Shown piece after piece: positions 1-10,875 of a stretch of DNA of 64,000 nucleotides (the first letter of the stretch is position 1; each line of letters opens with the position of its first letter). The notes beneath the pieces were generated by a model, which had not been told where the DNA came from, searched no databases, and saw only the letters and a program-made list of their open reading frames with translations. Location of the stretch: NCBI GenBank assembly GCA_002104985.1, contig MCGO01000030.1, positions 310,001 through 374,000 of the forward strand. Reading direction: 5' to 3'. Position numbers and translations under genes: made by a program. This DNA comes from Rhizoclosmatium globosum (taxonomy: Eukaryota; Chytridiomycota; Chytridiomycetes; Chytridiales; Chytriomycetaceae).

Positions 1-239
1 GAGAGAATGACAGTGATCTAAGCGGTGGTGCCGCGATTGTCGACTTGTCGGCCTATGTGTTGATTGACAAAGTCGAATGAAAATGCCAGTGAGCTTGCAG
101 CGCAGGAACACTCTCGTCTACGAAATAAGCTCTGTATTCGACATAGTCAATAGTGGATAAGCTTGGAAAAAACGATGGTGGCGGAATCGTTATTCGAAAT
201 AGCGAATACGGACAAAGTGCTAACGTATCTGAAATATAG
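1..239 (+). other. 3' part of a long intron of the MPP-beta gene
   Basis: The exon of the peptidase gene downstream begins at 240 directly after a TAG acceptor (237-239) preceded by a branch-like gtgctaac near 217-224. No codons for the expected upstream HxxEH zinc-binding segment can be read in 1-239, so this stretch is read as intron whose donor lies before the window. At 239 nt or more it is longer than most introns seen here (43-70 nt). A short hairpin (ATTCG/CGAAT around 191-206) is visible. I see no gene in it. Confidence 0.6.
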
Positions 240-1437
240 GGTACCAAGACCCGCACCCAACTCCAACTCGAGACTCAAATCGAAAACATTGGTGGACACT
301 TGAACGCGTACACTTCCCGTGAGCAGACCGTCTACTACGCCAAGACCCTCTCCTCTGACGTCAACACTGCCGTCGACATTCTCTCCGACATCTTGCAGCG
401 CAGCAACTTCAGCGAGGACGCTATCGAGCGTGAGCGTGACGTTATCTTGAGAGAGGCTGAGGAGGTTGACAAACAGAAGGAGGAGGTTGTCTTTGACCAC
501 TTGCACGCTTCTGCTTTCCAAGGAAACGCGCTTGGTAGAACTATTTTGGGTCCATCTGCTAACATCAAGAGCATCACTCGTGCTGACTTGGTTAACTACG
601 TTGAGACCAACTACACCCCAGACCGAATGGTCCTTGCTGCTGGTTAGTTTCCTGTTTGAGATCGTTTGATTATTCATGTTTACACTCTCTTAAATAATAG
701 CCGGAGGTGTTGACCACGATGCCCTCGTCAAGCTTGCCGAGACCCACTTTGGTTCCTTGAAGCCAGCCACCTCCAAGCCAAAGCTTGAGAAGCCAACCTT
801 CATCGGTTCTGACCTCCGTGCCCGTTACGACGACCACCCAACCGCCCACCTTGCTTTCGCCGTCGAGGGAGTCTCCTGGACCAACCCAGACTACTGGCCA
901 CTCCTCGTTGCCCAATCCGTCATTGGATCCTGGGACCGCGCTTTGGGTGCCGCTCCACACTTGTCCAACAAGCTCGTTGCCAACCTCAGCAAATACAACT
1001 TGGCCAACAGCTTCATGTCCTTCAACACCTCCTACTCCGACACTGGTCTCTTTGGAATCTACACCGTTTCCGAGAACAGAATGCACTTGGACGACCTTAC
1101 CCACTACATTCTCCAAGAATGGCACCGTGTCTGCATGTCTGTGACAGAAGCTGAAGTCTTCCGTGCCAAGAACCAGCTCAAGACCAGCTTGCTGCTCGCT
1201 CTTGACGGAAGCACTCCAGTCTGTGAGGACATTGGTCGTCAGGTTCTTGTGTATGGCAAGAGATTGACTCCATGGGAGATTGACGGACTTATCGAGTCTG
1301 TGACTGCCGCGGATGTGATGCGTGTTGCCACAAAGTACATTTATGATAAGGAGGTGTCTGTGATTGGTTACGGACCTGTTGAGTCGTTGCAGGACTACGC
1401 AAGAATCAGATCTGCCATGAGCCCAATCTACCACTAA
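240..1437 (+). CDS. MAS1: Mitochondrial processing peptidase beta subunit (5' partial)
   Basis: M16-family metallopeptidase subunit that cleaves presequences from imported precursor proteins in the mitochondrial matrix, or acts as a core protein of complex III. Two exons are seen (240-642 and 701-1437) separated by a 58-nt intron (GTTAGT...AATAG); splicing restores [17 protein letters not shown]. The fragment is 379 residues of a usual 450-480. Strong family signatures are [18 protein letters not shown], the glutamate-rich helix [20 protein letters not shown] and the C-terminal [19 protein letters not shown]. The HxxEH zinc site lies upstream, outside the window. Codons are strongly C-ending, as in a highly expressed gene, and no frame break is present. 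Beta is preferred over alpha because of the [11 protein letters not shown] and VILREAEEV segments. Confidence 0.93.
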
Positions 1438-1636
1438 ACCAATTGTGTTGTTTGTGTAGTTGTGCTGGCATTGGTTTCTTTTTCTTTCGATTCTCTACTC
1501 TTTGGACTTCTTGCGTAATAAACGAGAGTTCTACATTTTCATATTGAAACCCATTTTTGTAAAAAGTGGCTGTGTGGACCAATTCCAAAACCTGCTTGAA
1601 AACATCACACTTGGCAGATCAACAACAACAACAACA

Positions 1637-1848
1637 ATGGAGCAACCTGAAGCCACTACCGCCAACTCTGCTGCCGATATCAAGGACGACACCCCGCAGA
1701 ACCCACCCTCCGAGGACATTGCAGGCGAGACCGAGGAAGTCCCCAAGCTGAATGCGCCAGCGCAACGGCCCAAGTATTCAAGTTTGTCAAGGACGCAACA
1801 GGTGTGAAGATGCCTGACTTTGAGCTCCCTCCCTTGAAGGTTGTGTGA
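1637..1848 (+). CDS. Small acidic protein, unrecognised, one frame break
   Basis: An ATG at 1637 follows a CAA-rich leader and opens a 56-codon frame ending at 1807 (MEQPEATTANSAADIKDDTP...). Just before that stop the neighbouring frame reads AQVFKFVKDATGVKMPDFEL and ends at TGA 1846-1848, which looks much more protein-like than the tail of the first frame. A single missing base near 1765-1775 would join the two into a roughly 70-residue protein: an acidic, disordered N-terminus followed by a short basic/hydrophobic tail. I do not recognise the family. It lies on the same strand as the peptidase gene and 200 bp downstream of it. Confidence 0.4.
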
Positions 1849-2082
1849 TCGAGCGTGTGATAAGCAGAGCGCTCATCACCCTTGTGAGAGCGCCGTTGGT
1901 TCATGTATCATTCCCAATTCAGTATTAGTAGATTCAAACAATAAAGCATTAATAGAACATTGAGTGTACCCAAAGCAAAGGCATTACAACTCTGTTGACA
2001 TACACACACCATCGCCCAGCCACGCCACAACGATAAGCAAAAACGATCCTCCAAAAACAAACCAACCATCGGACACACAAAA

Positions 2083-2379
2083 ATGACACATGGGATGCAC
2101 TCACCCCAAACACGATCCGAAAGCACAGAACCCCTCATGACCGACTTGGAAGAACCTTACCCCGCTTACGACGTCCGATCCCTCCCTGAGCGACAACCGC
2201 CCAACGAGAAACACGCAACCTTGCAATTGAGTTTACCGAGAAGTATAGGAATACGGGGGGAGAAGCCGAAACGGAGGAGTTTGGAGGAGAGGTTGAAGGG
2301 TGCTTTGGTGAAGGCGAATAAGTCTGTGAGTCTGAAGATTGATATGGACTTTAGGGATGTGAATTTGTCGCTTGCTTGA
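2083..2379 (+). CDS. Small hypothetical protein
   Basis: An ATG-initiated single-exon frame of 98 codons. The product has a polar N-terminus (HSPQTRSESTEPLMTDLEEP) and a basic, probably helical C-terminal half (KRRSLEERLKGALVKANKSV) ending DMDFRDVNLSLA. No signal peptide or membrane segment. The first half of the gene is C-rich and the second half G-rich on the coding strand, the pattern seen in many exons of this window, which supports it being a genuine coding exon. Family unknown. Confidence 0.45.
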   Translation: MTHGMHSPQTRSESTEPLMTDLEEPYPAYDVRSLPERQPPNEKHATLQLSLPRSIGIRGEKPKRRSLEERLKGALVKANKSVSLKIDMDFRDVNLSLA

Positions 2380-2632
2380 TTTGATCTGGGGTTGGTTGTT
2401 GGTGATGTTTGTTGCTTTCCATCTGTTATAATCGTGATGTGCTGATCGCTGTGATAATCGTCTGCATTTGTTTTTGAATACAACCTTTAATTACTCCATG
2501 TTTGAAAACTAGTTGAATGTATTTTGTTATGATAAGTGTATTCTCTCTTGAGGGGCTGAATGAGGCTGGTGCTGGACTGGTGGAGTTACTTTGCGGCTGT
2601 TCCTGAAACTCAATTCCAAATTGAACCTGTCA

Positions 2633-2839
2633 ATGCCTTGCACAATACTGGTCCTGGAGGACAAAGCCTCTACACAACCATCTATTTCAGACGAAACGAT
2701 AACGGATGCGAAGAATGTGTCTCTATCTGCGACAGTTTCCTCTCTCGCGAACACTGTAGCAAATGCCGTCGATCAAGCGAAACGATCCGTTGATCAATTT
2801 TGGAATGAACTCGAAACAGCAATAGTCACTATCCTTTGA
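2633..2839 (+). CDS. Possible small protein or 3' exon, unrecognised
   Basis: A 68-residue frame from ATG 2633 with an amphipathic, heptad-like C-terminal half (SSLANTVANAVDQAKRSVDQ, ending FWNELETAIVTIL). The frame stays open upstream to about 2591 without another ATG, so this could equally be the last exon of a gene whose first part I could not place. No recognised domain. Low confidence; the rest of 2380-2890 holds nothing else that I can support. Confidence 0.25.
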   Translation: MPCTILVLEDKASTQPSISDETITDAKNVSLSATVSSLANTVANAVDQAKRSVDQFWNELETAIVTIL

Positions 2840-2897
2840 ATGAACACGGGATGGCTTTATTTGAGTTGTAGAATAATAGATATCATAGCCATTGCAC

Positions 2898-3429
2898 TCA
2901 TTTCTTTTTCAAGTTGGCTGTTTGAGCGAGTTTCCTCTGAACCAGCTTCTTTGGATTGCGCGAGTTCATCAAGTCAACGTAATCAGGTAGGTTCGCAGTG
3001 ACATACTCCTTCTTTTCAGTCTTTGTCTTCGTGTTAACAGGTAGATCCAAGTCCATTCCTCCAGAAACACTCTGTTTAATCGATTTCGCCAAGAGTCCAA
3101 ACGTTGTTTTGATGTCTGATTGTGGAAGCACAGTTGGAGTTGCTGAAGTTGTAGTCACGGATCCAAAGCCACCAGTGAGACCTCCAGCAGGACCCAAGGT
3201 TGTCTTTACACCTCCACTTTTCAGTGTTGCTTTGGCTCCAAGAGCTTTCGCAGCTTTCTTGAGGGTTTCCTTTGAATCGTGATCATAGCCTGACTCTTTC
3301 TTCTCGGTTCCACCGTTGGCTACGATGCGTACTGAGTCTTTCTCTTTCTTGGTTAACCGCTTTGTAAACTTTGCTGAACGGCCCTGAAATGGTGTCAGTT
3401 TCGCAGAGGAGTTGGTTAGTACTTACCAT
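2898..3429 (-). CDS. Basic Lys/Ser/Thr-rich protein, ATG-only first exon
   Basis: Two exons on the minus strand: the start codon alone at 3427-3429, then a 43-nt intron (3384-3426; donor GTAAGT, branch TACTAAC, acceptor TTTCAG), then 3383-2898. Spliced product is 162 aa starting MGRSAKFTKRLTKKEKDSVR and ending NPKKLVQRKLAQTANLKKK. It is very basic at both ends with a Gly/Ser/Thr-rich centre, as in nucleolar or RNA-associated proteins, but I cannot name the family. The strongly conserved-looking N-terminus directly after the splice and the perfect splice signals support this model over a start inside exon 2, which has no early in-frame ATG. Confidence 0.6.
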
Positions 3430-3701
3430 TGTGGATATGGATGAAGAAAACAAAAAGAATTATACAGAACAACTATACTAACCGCAATTATTAGATATTA
3501 AGAATTCCATCAATTCATTTGGCTTATTAAGGAACACGAAAACGTGTGGGCAATCTGAAGGCTTGCTCGCATATTCCTCATTTAAGAAACTCAAGAGAGA
3601 CACATGAAGACTCATCGAACTGAGCTAGACATTGGGATGATAATAGTTTGGTACTATGATATTACAGGAATATTTGAGTTGAACTTCAGAACTTCTCGAA
3701 A

Positions 3702-4671
3702 ATGACTTCCCTTTCGCCTCCCAGAACGACCAACTAGCTTTGATGTCGAAGACCCTGAAGACATTGAACTGAGCGCAGAGTTATCGCAGCACTCATCTCG
3801 AGTCAATCACATTCGATGGTTTCTGCAGCCAATCTTTTACAAGGATTACCTCGCCCTTGTTCTCCTTGCAGCCGCCGCACTTGCCAGTGAACTCGCACCT
3901 CCTTTTGAACGAACAATCGATGCAGCCGTTCTTGCCGATGTTGATTTACGGTACCCAAACCGTCCAAATATCGTTCCAATGTGGGCTGTCTTTATCGTTG
4001 CCTTTCTGGGCCCCCTTTTGATTATGCCCATCATCTTCCACCTCACTACACCATCTTCCTCCCGAAAACAAACTCTGATTCTTCGTAAGACGCATCGCTT
4101 CTTTCTCGCACTGTGTACAACGCTGGGTTTGACAATCACAACCACAAACCTCATCAAGAATATTGTCGGTCGATTCCGACCTGATTTCTTGGACCGATGT
4201 CAATATGATACTATAAAAAGGTGTGTACGGGGGCTGCGGGATTGGTTTTGGATGGAGAAAGAGTTTCCCAAGTGGACATTCTTCGTTTTCGTTTGGTGGT
4301 CTTTTGCTTCTGAGTCTTTGGGGTTGTCGAGTACTGGGTGCGTGGGAACTTGGTGGAAGTAGTGGGAAGAGGGGCAATTCGTATCGGTTGTTGGGAAGTA
4401 GTTCTTCGCAGTTGGTCCAGGGGATGTGGAGCTTGCAGCAAATTCGTTGGGCTCCGGGAATAATTCTCCCTCTTTGGTTCCGGAAAGTTTGGTACATGTG
4501 AAGGGAAAGAGGAGTGGAAAGGGAATGGCTGGCTGGCTTGCAGTACTTGTTGTTGGATTCCTGCCTGTGTGGGCTGCAACGTATATTGCTCTGTCAAGAG
4601 TCCAGCAGTTTGTGCATCACCCAACAGATGTGTTGGCTGGGTCGGTGATTGGAATTTTATGGCGTGCCTAG
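3702..4671 (+). CDS. PAP2-superfamily lipid phosphate phosphatase, frame-broken
   Basis: Membrane phosphatase of the phosphatidate/diacylglycerol pyrophosphate phosphatase type, dephosphorylating lipid phosphates at the ER, Golgi or vacuole membrane. All three PAP2 signature motifs are visible, but in different frames: KNIVGRFRPD near 4155-4185, FPSGHSS near 4264-4285, and SRVQQFVHHPTD near 4597-4632. Hydrophobic segments surround them (YLALVLLAAAALA, AVFIVAFLGPLLIMPIIF, LAVLVVGFLPVWAATYIAL). Three single-base breaks are needed: near 3733, in the A5 run near 4215, and near the G4 run at about 4420. Removing one A at 4215 reads smoothly through GVYGGCGIGFGWRKSFPSG. Either a pseudogene or, more likely given the whole window, sequencing indels. 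Confidence 0.75.
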
Positions 4672-4758
4672 TGTATTATGTTCAGTTTTCTATTTACTAG
4701 AAAGTAAAAAATCAATGATGTTTTTCTCGTCTGTGTATATAAATATGAATTTCCAAAA

Positions 4759-6427
4759 ATGAAGCACATTGTGGCTAAAAAGCGTCAAGAGAGTAGAGCG
4801 CGAGCGAAAGTCGAATGTGAGTACCATGGTTACAGCTCTGAGATATGTTTATTTTCAATATTTAGCTGCAAACGCGTCGAGAAATCACAGTGTAAGGGCG
4901 TCAGTCGCAGCTCCTGAGCCACGTATCTTCAAACCACCTTCGAGTGATTCAATCACAGGAAGTTATTTCTCCACGACTAATATCGAACGACCATCGGTTT
5001 CTGATGCACCAGATGCTCAAACGACTTCAGCAGTATCCATGAGAATCGAGCGAGACGATGGAGATTTACGCAAAAAGATTGCAAGAGATTCGGTAGAATC
5101 ACTAATCTACAAAAGCGGCGGCTCGTCACTTACCGGATCTCAATCTTCCCTTAGTAGCTACAAGTCGCCGACATTGGATCGCGTGGTTAGAAAGTTGACA
5201 ATTCAGTCAATTCGACTTGATGCTCAATCAAAAGAATCGGTTGTGTCGCAGTCACCATCAGAGAATCATACAAGCGATGAAGAATCACAATACGTGGGCC
5301 CAAAGTCGAGTAGGCGCGTGTCGAATATGCTCACAGTTGGATTGACGCAGTTAGTTAGTAAATCCCTCGAGGCACACGAAAACCGACTGCAGCTGATATA
5401 TTTCGCGATTTAAGTGCTGAAGAAACTCCTCATTATGTTGAAGACAAGACGAATGAGCCACTTGTAACATCAGCTTCATTGAAAACTAGCCCTTCCCAGC
5501 GTGAGATATCGCCAGATCCATACAGCTCTGCTCAAAGTGTGACAAGTTCAGGAAAGGCAAAAAAGACAAATCAGTGTAGCACGGAGGAGATTGGACAGAC
5601 TTCTATGAAACAGCTTTTGCGCATTCCCGATAGAAGCCGACAAGGATCTGATTTGAGAATTACCGAAATCACAGCTGATGATTTTGATGAATCTTCCCAA
5701 AATTTGAATCTCAACCAAATTAATCGAGTATCTACTCAAGTAACACTCCGAGAGAAAGCGTAAAACCGAAAAGCATTCGGTCGCCACCCACAGAACTAAG
5801 AGAATCGACCGGAAGTGGTAGCAAACAAGAGCACACTCATAATGAACTCGAATCAACTCAAAGCGATGATGCAGCCACTCATTCAGAATCTTCACTTGAT
5901 ATTCCAAGGCAGGAGCCCATCCTGATGAAATCTCACCTCCTCGAAGAGTAAGCAAACGACAAATGAACCCATCTGCAATACAAAGATTCTCTGAAATAAC
6001 AGGTCAAGAATCAGTATTTACAGCTTTGAAAGAGTTTAAATCATTTGGGGCTGAAGTCTTTGCCCAATTGGATAAGTTGGCTGAAAGAAACAAAAAGTTG
6101 ACTTACGAGTTGGAAATGGCGACTATAGCAGCCAAAGGTCCCTCTGCTGCACCATTTGTCACTTTGACGCGCCCATCAAATGGATCTATCATTGTACCCC
6201 CACCGAAACCTAATCCCGGTAGAAGTGGCCTATCACTCAGCCCAAAAACTCATAAAAGGAGACCATCTTCGCCGCTTGCAAAACTTTCAAACTCTTTCGC
6301 AGATGAAGATGTAAAACAACGTCTATTAGTAATTCTGTTGGTCTTCGACAAATGGGGAACCAAAATCACCCAACGCGAAATGGTTCAACGGGAGAGCAGC
6401 GACAGCAGCAATTACTACTATTTCTGA
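4759..6427 (+). CDS. Large Ser-rich disordered protein, frame-broken
   Basis: Starts at ATG 4759; exon 1 (4759-4816) encodes MKHIVAKKRQESRARAKVE, then a 49-nt intron (GTGAGT...TTTAG, 4817-4865) leads into SANASRNHSVRASVAAPEP. The body is Ser/Thr-rich and acidic with short motifs (DLRKKIARDSVESL; KPTAADIFRDLSAEETPHYV) and ends in a predicted coiled coil (VFAQLDKLAERNKKLTYELE) plus a Pro/Ser tail. Single-base breaks near 5380, 5755 and 5910 split the frame; reading through them gives one continuous low-complexity protein of about 540 residues. The motif LRKKIARDS is shared with the two proteins at 27.5-32.2 kb, hinting at a distant relationship. Function unknown. Confidence 0.55.
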
Positions 6428-6443
6428 TACCGACCAATAAACT

Positions 6444-8218
6444 TTATTCAGTGGTTCCTTCTGCTTCACTCACTAAAAATTCTAATAATTGCACTTGATC
6501 CCCGACAAAGAAGGCGTGTCCCATATCATGAAACCCAGCTTCCCACCTGGCACGGCTTCGACAACCCCCACAATAAACAACTCCTTCACAGACCATGCAT
6601 CTATAAAATGGACTCAATCTTGTCAGCCCCGCACCTGTGCACCCAACTTCCCACACTCCAGAAGGAACAGCGCCATGGGCAACAAGTGCGCGCGCCACAT
6701 CACGATCTGTTGAAGTGCTGTATGGACGGAGTGACAGAAAACATTCGATAGTATAATCGATTGCAGAATTGAAGAGTTCTGATGGCCAGTGTTTCTTTGC
6801 AAAGGAATAATGGCAAGGGATGTTTGTAGGTGATTGAATCGAATAGCGAGATGTAACGGTGATGTAGGGTATTCTTGTGGAGCTTGAGGGAGGATATCTG
6901 ACATGAATGGAAGAAATATGGGAAGAAGAGTTTCCACAGATTTTGTTACTCCGAGGCAAGCTGCATGGTGAAGCGGAGTATGATGTGCGAGGTTTTGAGT
7001 TGTTAGGATGTGCTTGAGTTCGAAGTTGAGGCACAAAGAAGCCGAATAAGAATATCAGCGTCATCTGAGGCAACAGCCAGATGTAAAGGAGTATTTCCGT
7101 TGATTGTTTTATCCAAGAGTGATGCATTTCCTGTCGAAATAAGAACTTGCGCTGCCATACTGTGATTATTCGAGCAAGCTACATGTAGTGGGGTGTAGTT
7201 GTTGTCGTCTGCTAAAGCCACATTGGCTCCTGCTTCTAAAAGGACCTTGCAAATATCCTCGTGTCCATCGTCGGATGCAGAATGAAGAGGTGTTCGATTT
7301 GTTTCATCACGGGCATTAACATCAAAGTTGTTCTGCTCTAATAGTATTTGATCACATCTGTGCATCCGTTTGCGGCAGCTAAGTGAAGGCAAGTGGATCG
7401 AGCTGACGTTACAAGAGCTGTATCTGCACCGCGATTGACCAAAAACTTCACAACGTTTGATTGATTTCTGGAAACAGCCCAATGAAGTGGTGTACGATTC
7501 TGTTGATCGCCGGCATCAATAAAAGCTCCATAATCCAAGAGAATGGCACACAAATCGGTCTCATCTAACTCCGCAGCCCAATGTAGGCTGGTCCAGTTGC
7601 CGTAGTCTCGCTGGTCTGGATCAGCTCCGGATTCTAGTAATAATTTCATTATGTCACTATGACCTCCTTGTGTTGCGAGATTAAGAGGGCAGTACGCCTT
7701 GTCCGAGTCATTGCCAATAGATTTCGGATTTGCACCAGATTTGAGTAACAGTTTAACAATATCGGTGTGACCATTGTAGCTTGCTAAACCAAGTGCGGTT
7801 GGAGAATCGTTCTCAACCACAACGTCAACTCCGACACGCATCTCAGTCACGACAATCTTGGCCAGTCCCAAATTGCCTTTCTCAGCTGGACTTTCAACAA
7901 TTGCGCAGATATAACAGTCCAGCGTTTCTGAACAAGTGGATGAGATTGATGAGCGCATAGAACCCGTGCGATTTGACAGCTGTTTTCAATCGGAACAACT
8001 TCGATCCGGCTCAAACAAAGTGCCGCAGCCAGGAAAAGCGGCGGCAAATCGTTTGAAGAGACATCGGCGTTTCGATTCAAAGACTCAACGGCAAAAGCGA
8101 AGCTGCGAAACTGTGCGCGCTGAAACAGAACTTTGCAGAGATATTGAAGTGTTTGAGTTTGTGCTGGAGGGAGATACAGAGCAATCTGCGCAAGGACTTC
8201 GTGTGGAAGCTGGTCCAT
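6444..8218 (-). CDS. F-box-like ankyrin-repeat protein with C-terminal Cys/His cluster
   Basis: ATG at 8218 begins MDQLPHEVLAQIALYLPPAQ, an F-box-like start, followed by about 100 residues and then ten or so ankyrin repeats with clear consensus (TALGLASYNGHTDIVKLLLK; NRTPLHWAVSRNQSNVVKFL; TPLHVACSNNHSMAAQVLIS). The C-terminus has a possible metal-binding patch (YRCMVCEGVVYCGGCRSR, then WEAGFHDMGHAF). It could be a substrate adaptor for an SCF ubiquitin ligase, with ankyrin repeats as the substrate arm; this is inference. The repeats run through at least four frames, so several single-base indels are present (near 7960, 7350, 7020 and 6720). No intron is obvious. Confidence 0.75.
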
Positions 8219-8309
8219 CTTTGGTTTGTTGATTTGATTTGTCACGAAAAAGGAAAAGGGGAAGGTCTTAAATGTATGTACTATTTATTGCATTATTCTA
8301 AATAAGCGC

Positions 8310-10667
8310 TTAATCTCGAGTGACGGCGTAGAGCAATGATTCGGAGGATGCAGATTGGAACTGATGATGGAGTCAATAACTTACACTTAAACTTCAATCT
8401 TACCTCTTTAAGAATACTCCAGGGCGAATGATCAGTTACCATACTTCGACTTACAAGAATCTCCTGGAATTCCTCTTTCCTCGCCCATCGAGGAACATAA
8501 TGATACTTTTTCATTGATATGTTCATTTGTTTCTTCACCAAAGGCGGCTTCTTAAGCTTCTCAAAATACAAGATTCTTCCTGGAAGATAAACTGGAGTCA
8601 TAGGAAGCTGCGATGCCGAGAACTTGTTTTCTTCGGTTCCCATTCCCATTCGGAAACTTGTTGCTCTTCGTTTCAATGTTTCCAAATCCTCCGGCAACAA
8701 ATCCCCCAATATTGTTCGCGTTTGTAATAAACCAGACTTTTTGGATTTAACCTGTTTCCCAGTCCCCCAACAACAGCGTTCCCACGCAAGTGTACCAAAA
8801 ACTTTCCATTTCGGATCTTCACAGGTTGCCATGTGGCGCGCGAGATCTAATTTAAGCAGTTCAAGAGAATTACGAGATGTTCGAGCAATAAGATCGTCCC
8901 CGTTACGATTGACGTGCAGAAGTTTTCAAAATATTGAGAGGCTCTTCTTGAGACTACACATCCAGGTGGTTCGTACGCGTAGCAATGTGTTGAAGGGAAA
9001 TCATGCCGTAAAATGTTGGCGACAAGGGCTGCAACTCCCTGAATGACAAGTCAGACTAATTCAAACAAGTATATGTAAAAACTTACAGCTCCCATTGAAT
9101 GACCAGTAACTATTAATTTCCTTCCATAATACTCACTTTTGGGGTCAAGTAATAACTCTCCCAATAAATTATGTTCAGTGAGCTCTTTCACAATATTCCG
9201 AGCTGTGTGTAAGAATCCAGAATGAGCCTCATGCTTTTCATCCTCTGCAGACAACTCAGGAATATCAAACAACGACGTCTCCAATTTTAAGTCAATCAAA
9301 ACATCCATCGCTGAAGAAGTCCCTCGTATCGCAATAATAATTGCTTTTGCGTCATTGTCGTGAACGACAAAGTACGGTGCTTTGTAGAGCTGGTTTTCCT
9401 CAGAAACAAATATCACTCTCTTGCCATACATCGACTCGATGCTTTTCGTATCATACGCGGCTTCTGAGTATTGCACGAAATGAATGATGTCTAGTAATTC
9501 CTCTGGTTGGAGTATGGACGAAACTGAGATTTTCTTTTTGATACATGGAGTTCTGGCGATGGTTTTCGTGTTGAGGGCAAATGTTCTATAGCCATTGCTT
9601 CTCTTTGGTTCATTCTGTCGTTCTTTCATGTACGTTGGTCGTCTCCCATTCATGAAAACAGTTCGTATACAATCTTCCTCATCTTGCAACCTCGAAAGTG
9701 TACTAAGAATAGACGGGTCATCAAGTGTAGGTAGCAAGAATCCATCAGGTTGTTCAATCAATAGCCTGCGGGCTTGTCGGACTTCAATGATTCGTTTCTG
9801 TTCTCGCTTCAACAGAATAAGCCCGGCTGCAACGTCGGATGGTGCCCAATCAAAGTCTACAGACGTTCATGATTAAGTACGAAAATTAGAAGTGAACATA
9901 GGATACCTTTAAAGTAGTCCGCAATCATTTCCGACACCTCTCGTAACAAATTCGAGTCGACCATTCCACCTGTACCCAGCGCAAAATTTAAACGTGATTG
10001 CCAGACTTTGATGTGCTTGTCCCATTTATTCCCGGAGCTTTGGTCGGAATTCAGTAGCAGGATTCCAATCATGATAAAATAGAACGATACTGCGAGAAGT
10101 GACCAAATAACAACCATATGAATCAGACTGGCGAAGTGGAATCCATATCTTCCATACAATCTGGCGTTTTCGACGGCTGAAGATGATTTCCAGGACCATA
10201 CGTCAAATGAAGTCCATAGTATGCCAGAAAGAACTCCCATACACGCACAAAGAGCCCAATATGAACGATGAGGCTGTGCATTTCCTTTTAGTTCGAGAGC
10301 CAGCCACACTTTCTGTGTCTGTCGAAATGGAAGAACTCACCTTACAAACCGTCTTGGACCCTCTCGGGCGATCGAACCACTCATTGAAAGGTATATAGTG
10401 AGTGCGTCCAACGGAATTTGGATTGATAACGTTGAAATGAGAATCATGACAAAGTCCAAAAGAACATTGCTGATGTTGCAGTCTTTACGAAGGAAAACGT
10501 ATACGATTATTGTACTGGCGAGCCCAATGCGATAACAATTCAGCAGATTTTTAGTTTGGTGGATAAGCTTACCAGACAGAGTGAAATACAAAAGCATACA
10601 TTGCTGGAATGTACATATCATCTGGCGCGAGGGGAACTCTCCGGTTGAGCAGGTGCATTCGCCCCAT
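8310..10667 (-). CDS. sn-1-specific diacylglycerol lipase-like (class 3 lipase)
   Basis: Membrane serine hydrolase releasing a fatty acid from diacylglycerol. The start MGRMHLLNRRVPLAPDDMYI (ATG 10667) resembles the animal DAGL N-terminus; four hydrophobic segments follow, then a DAGL-type linker (FDWAPSDVAAGLILLKREQ) and an alpha/beta-hydrolase lipase-3 domain with nucleophile GHSMGA (near 9090), Asp in NGDDLI (near 8900) and His in VTDHSPWSIL (near 8430). Splice sites are clear: the last intron is 8361-8403 (43 nt) and gives the end FQSASSESLLYAVTRD; other introns lie after FHSV, RRFVR, YFK and GHSMGA. A frame break lies near 8930. Product could feed lipid signalling; a class C GPCR is also present in this window. 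Confidence 0.85.
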
Positions 10668-10875
10668 TGTTTTGATTCAAAGATTCTTATATCATCTGTT
10701 TTTGTCAACTTATGTTTAGATTCCAGTGAGGCTGACTGTGGCTGACACTAAGGTTCCACCAAGCAGTTGACACTTACTCCAGAGCAGCCTCGCTTTGTAT
10801 TTTATGACTCTGACCATGATTTAGACCATACAGGCTTTATTATATGGATATGTATATAACATGGAGATCAAAAAA

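Noticed and set aside
670..1434. 254-codon open frame on the minus strand
   Set aside because: Exactly antisense to MPP beta; its openness follows from the C-ending codon bias of the real gene and no family motif is visible.
3702..4671. Programmed ribosomal frameshifting in PAP2
   Set aside because: No slippery heptamer with downstream structure, three separate shifts needed, and similar breaks occur in most genes here.
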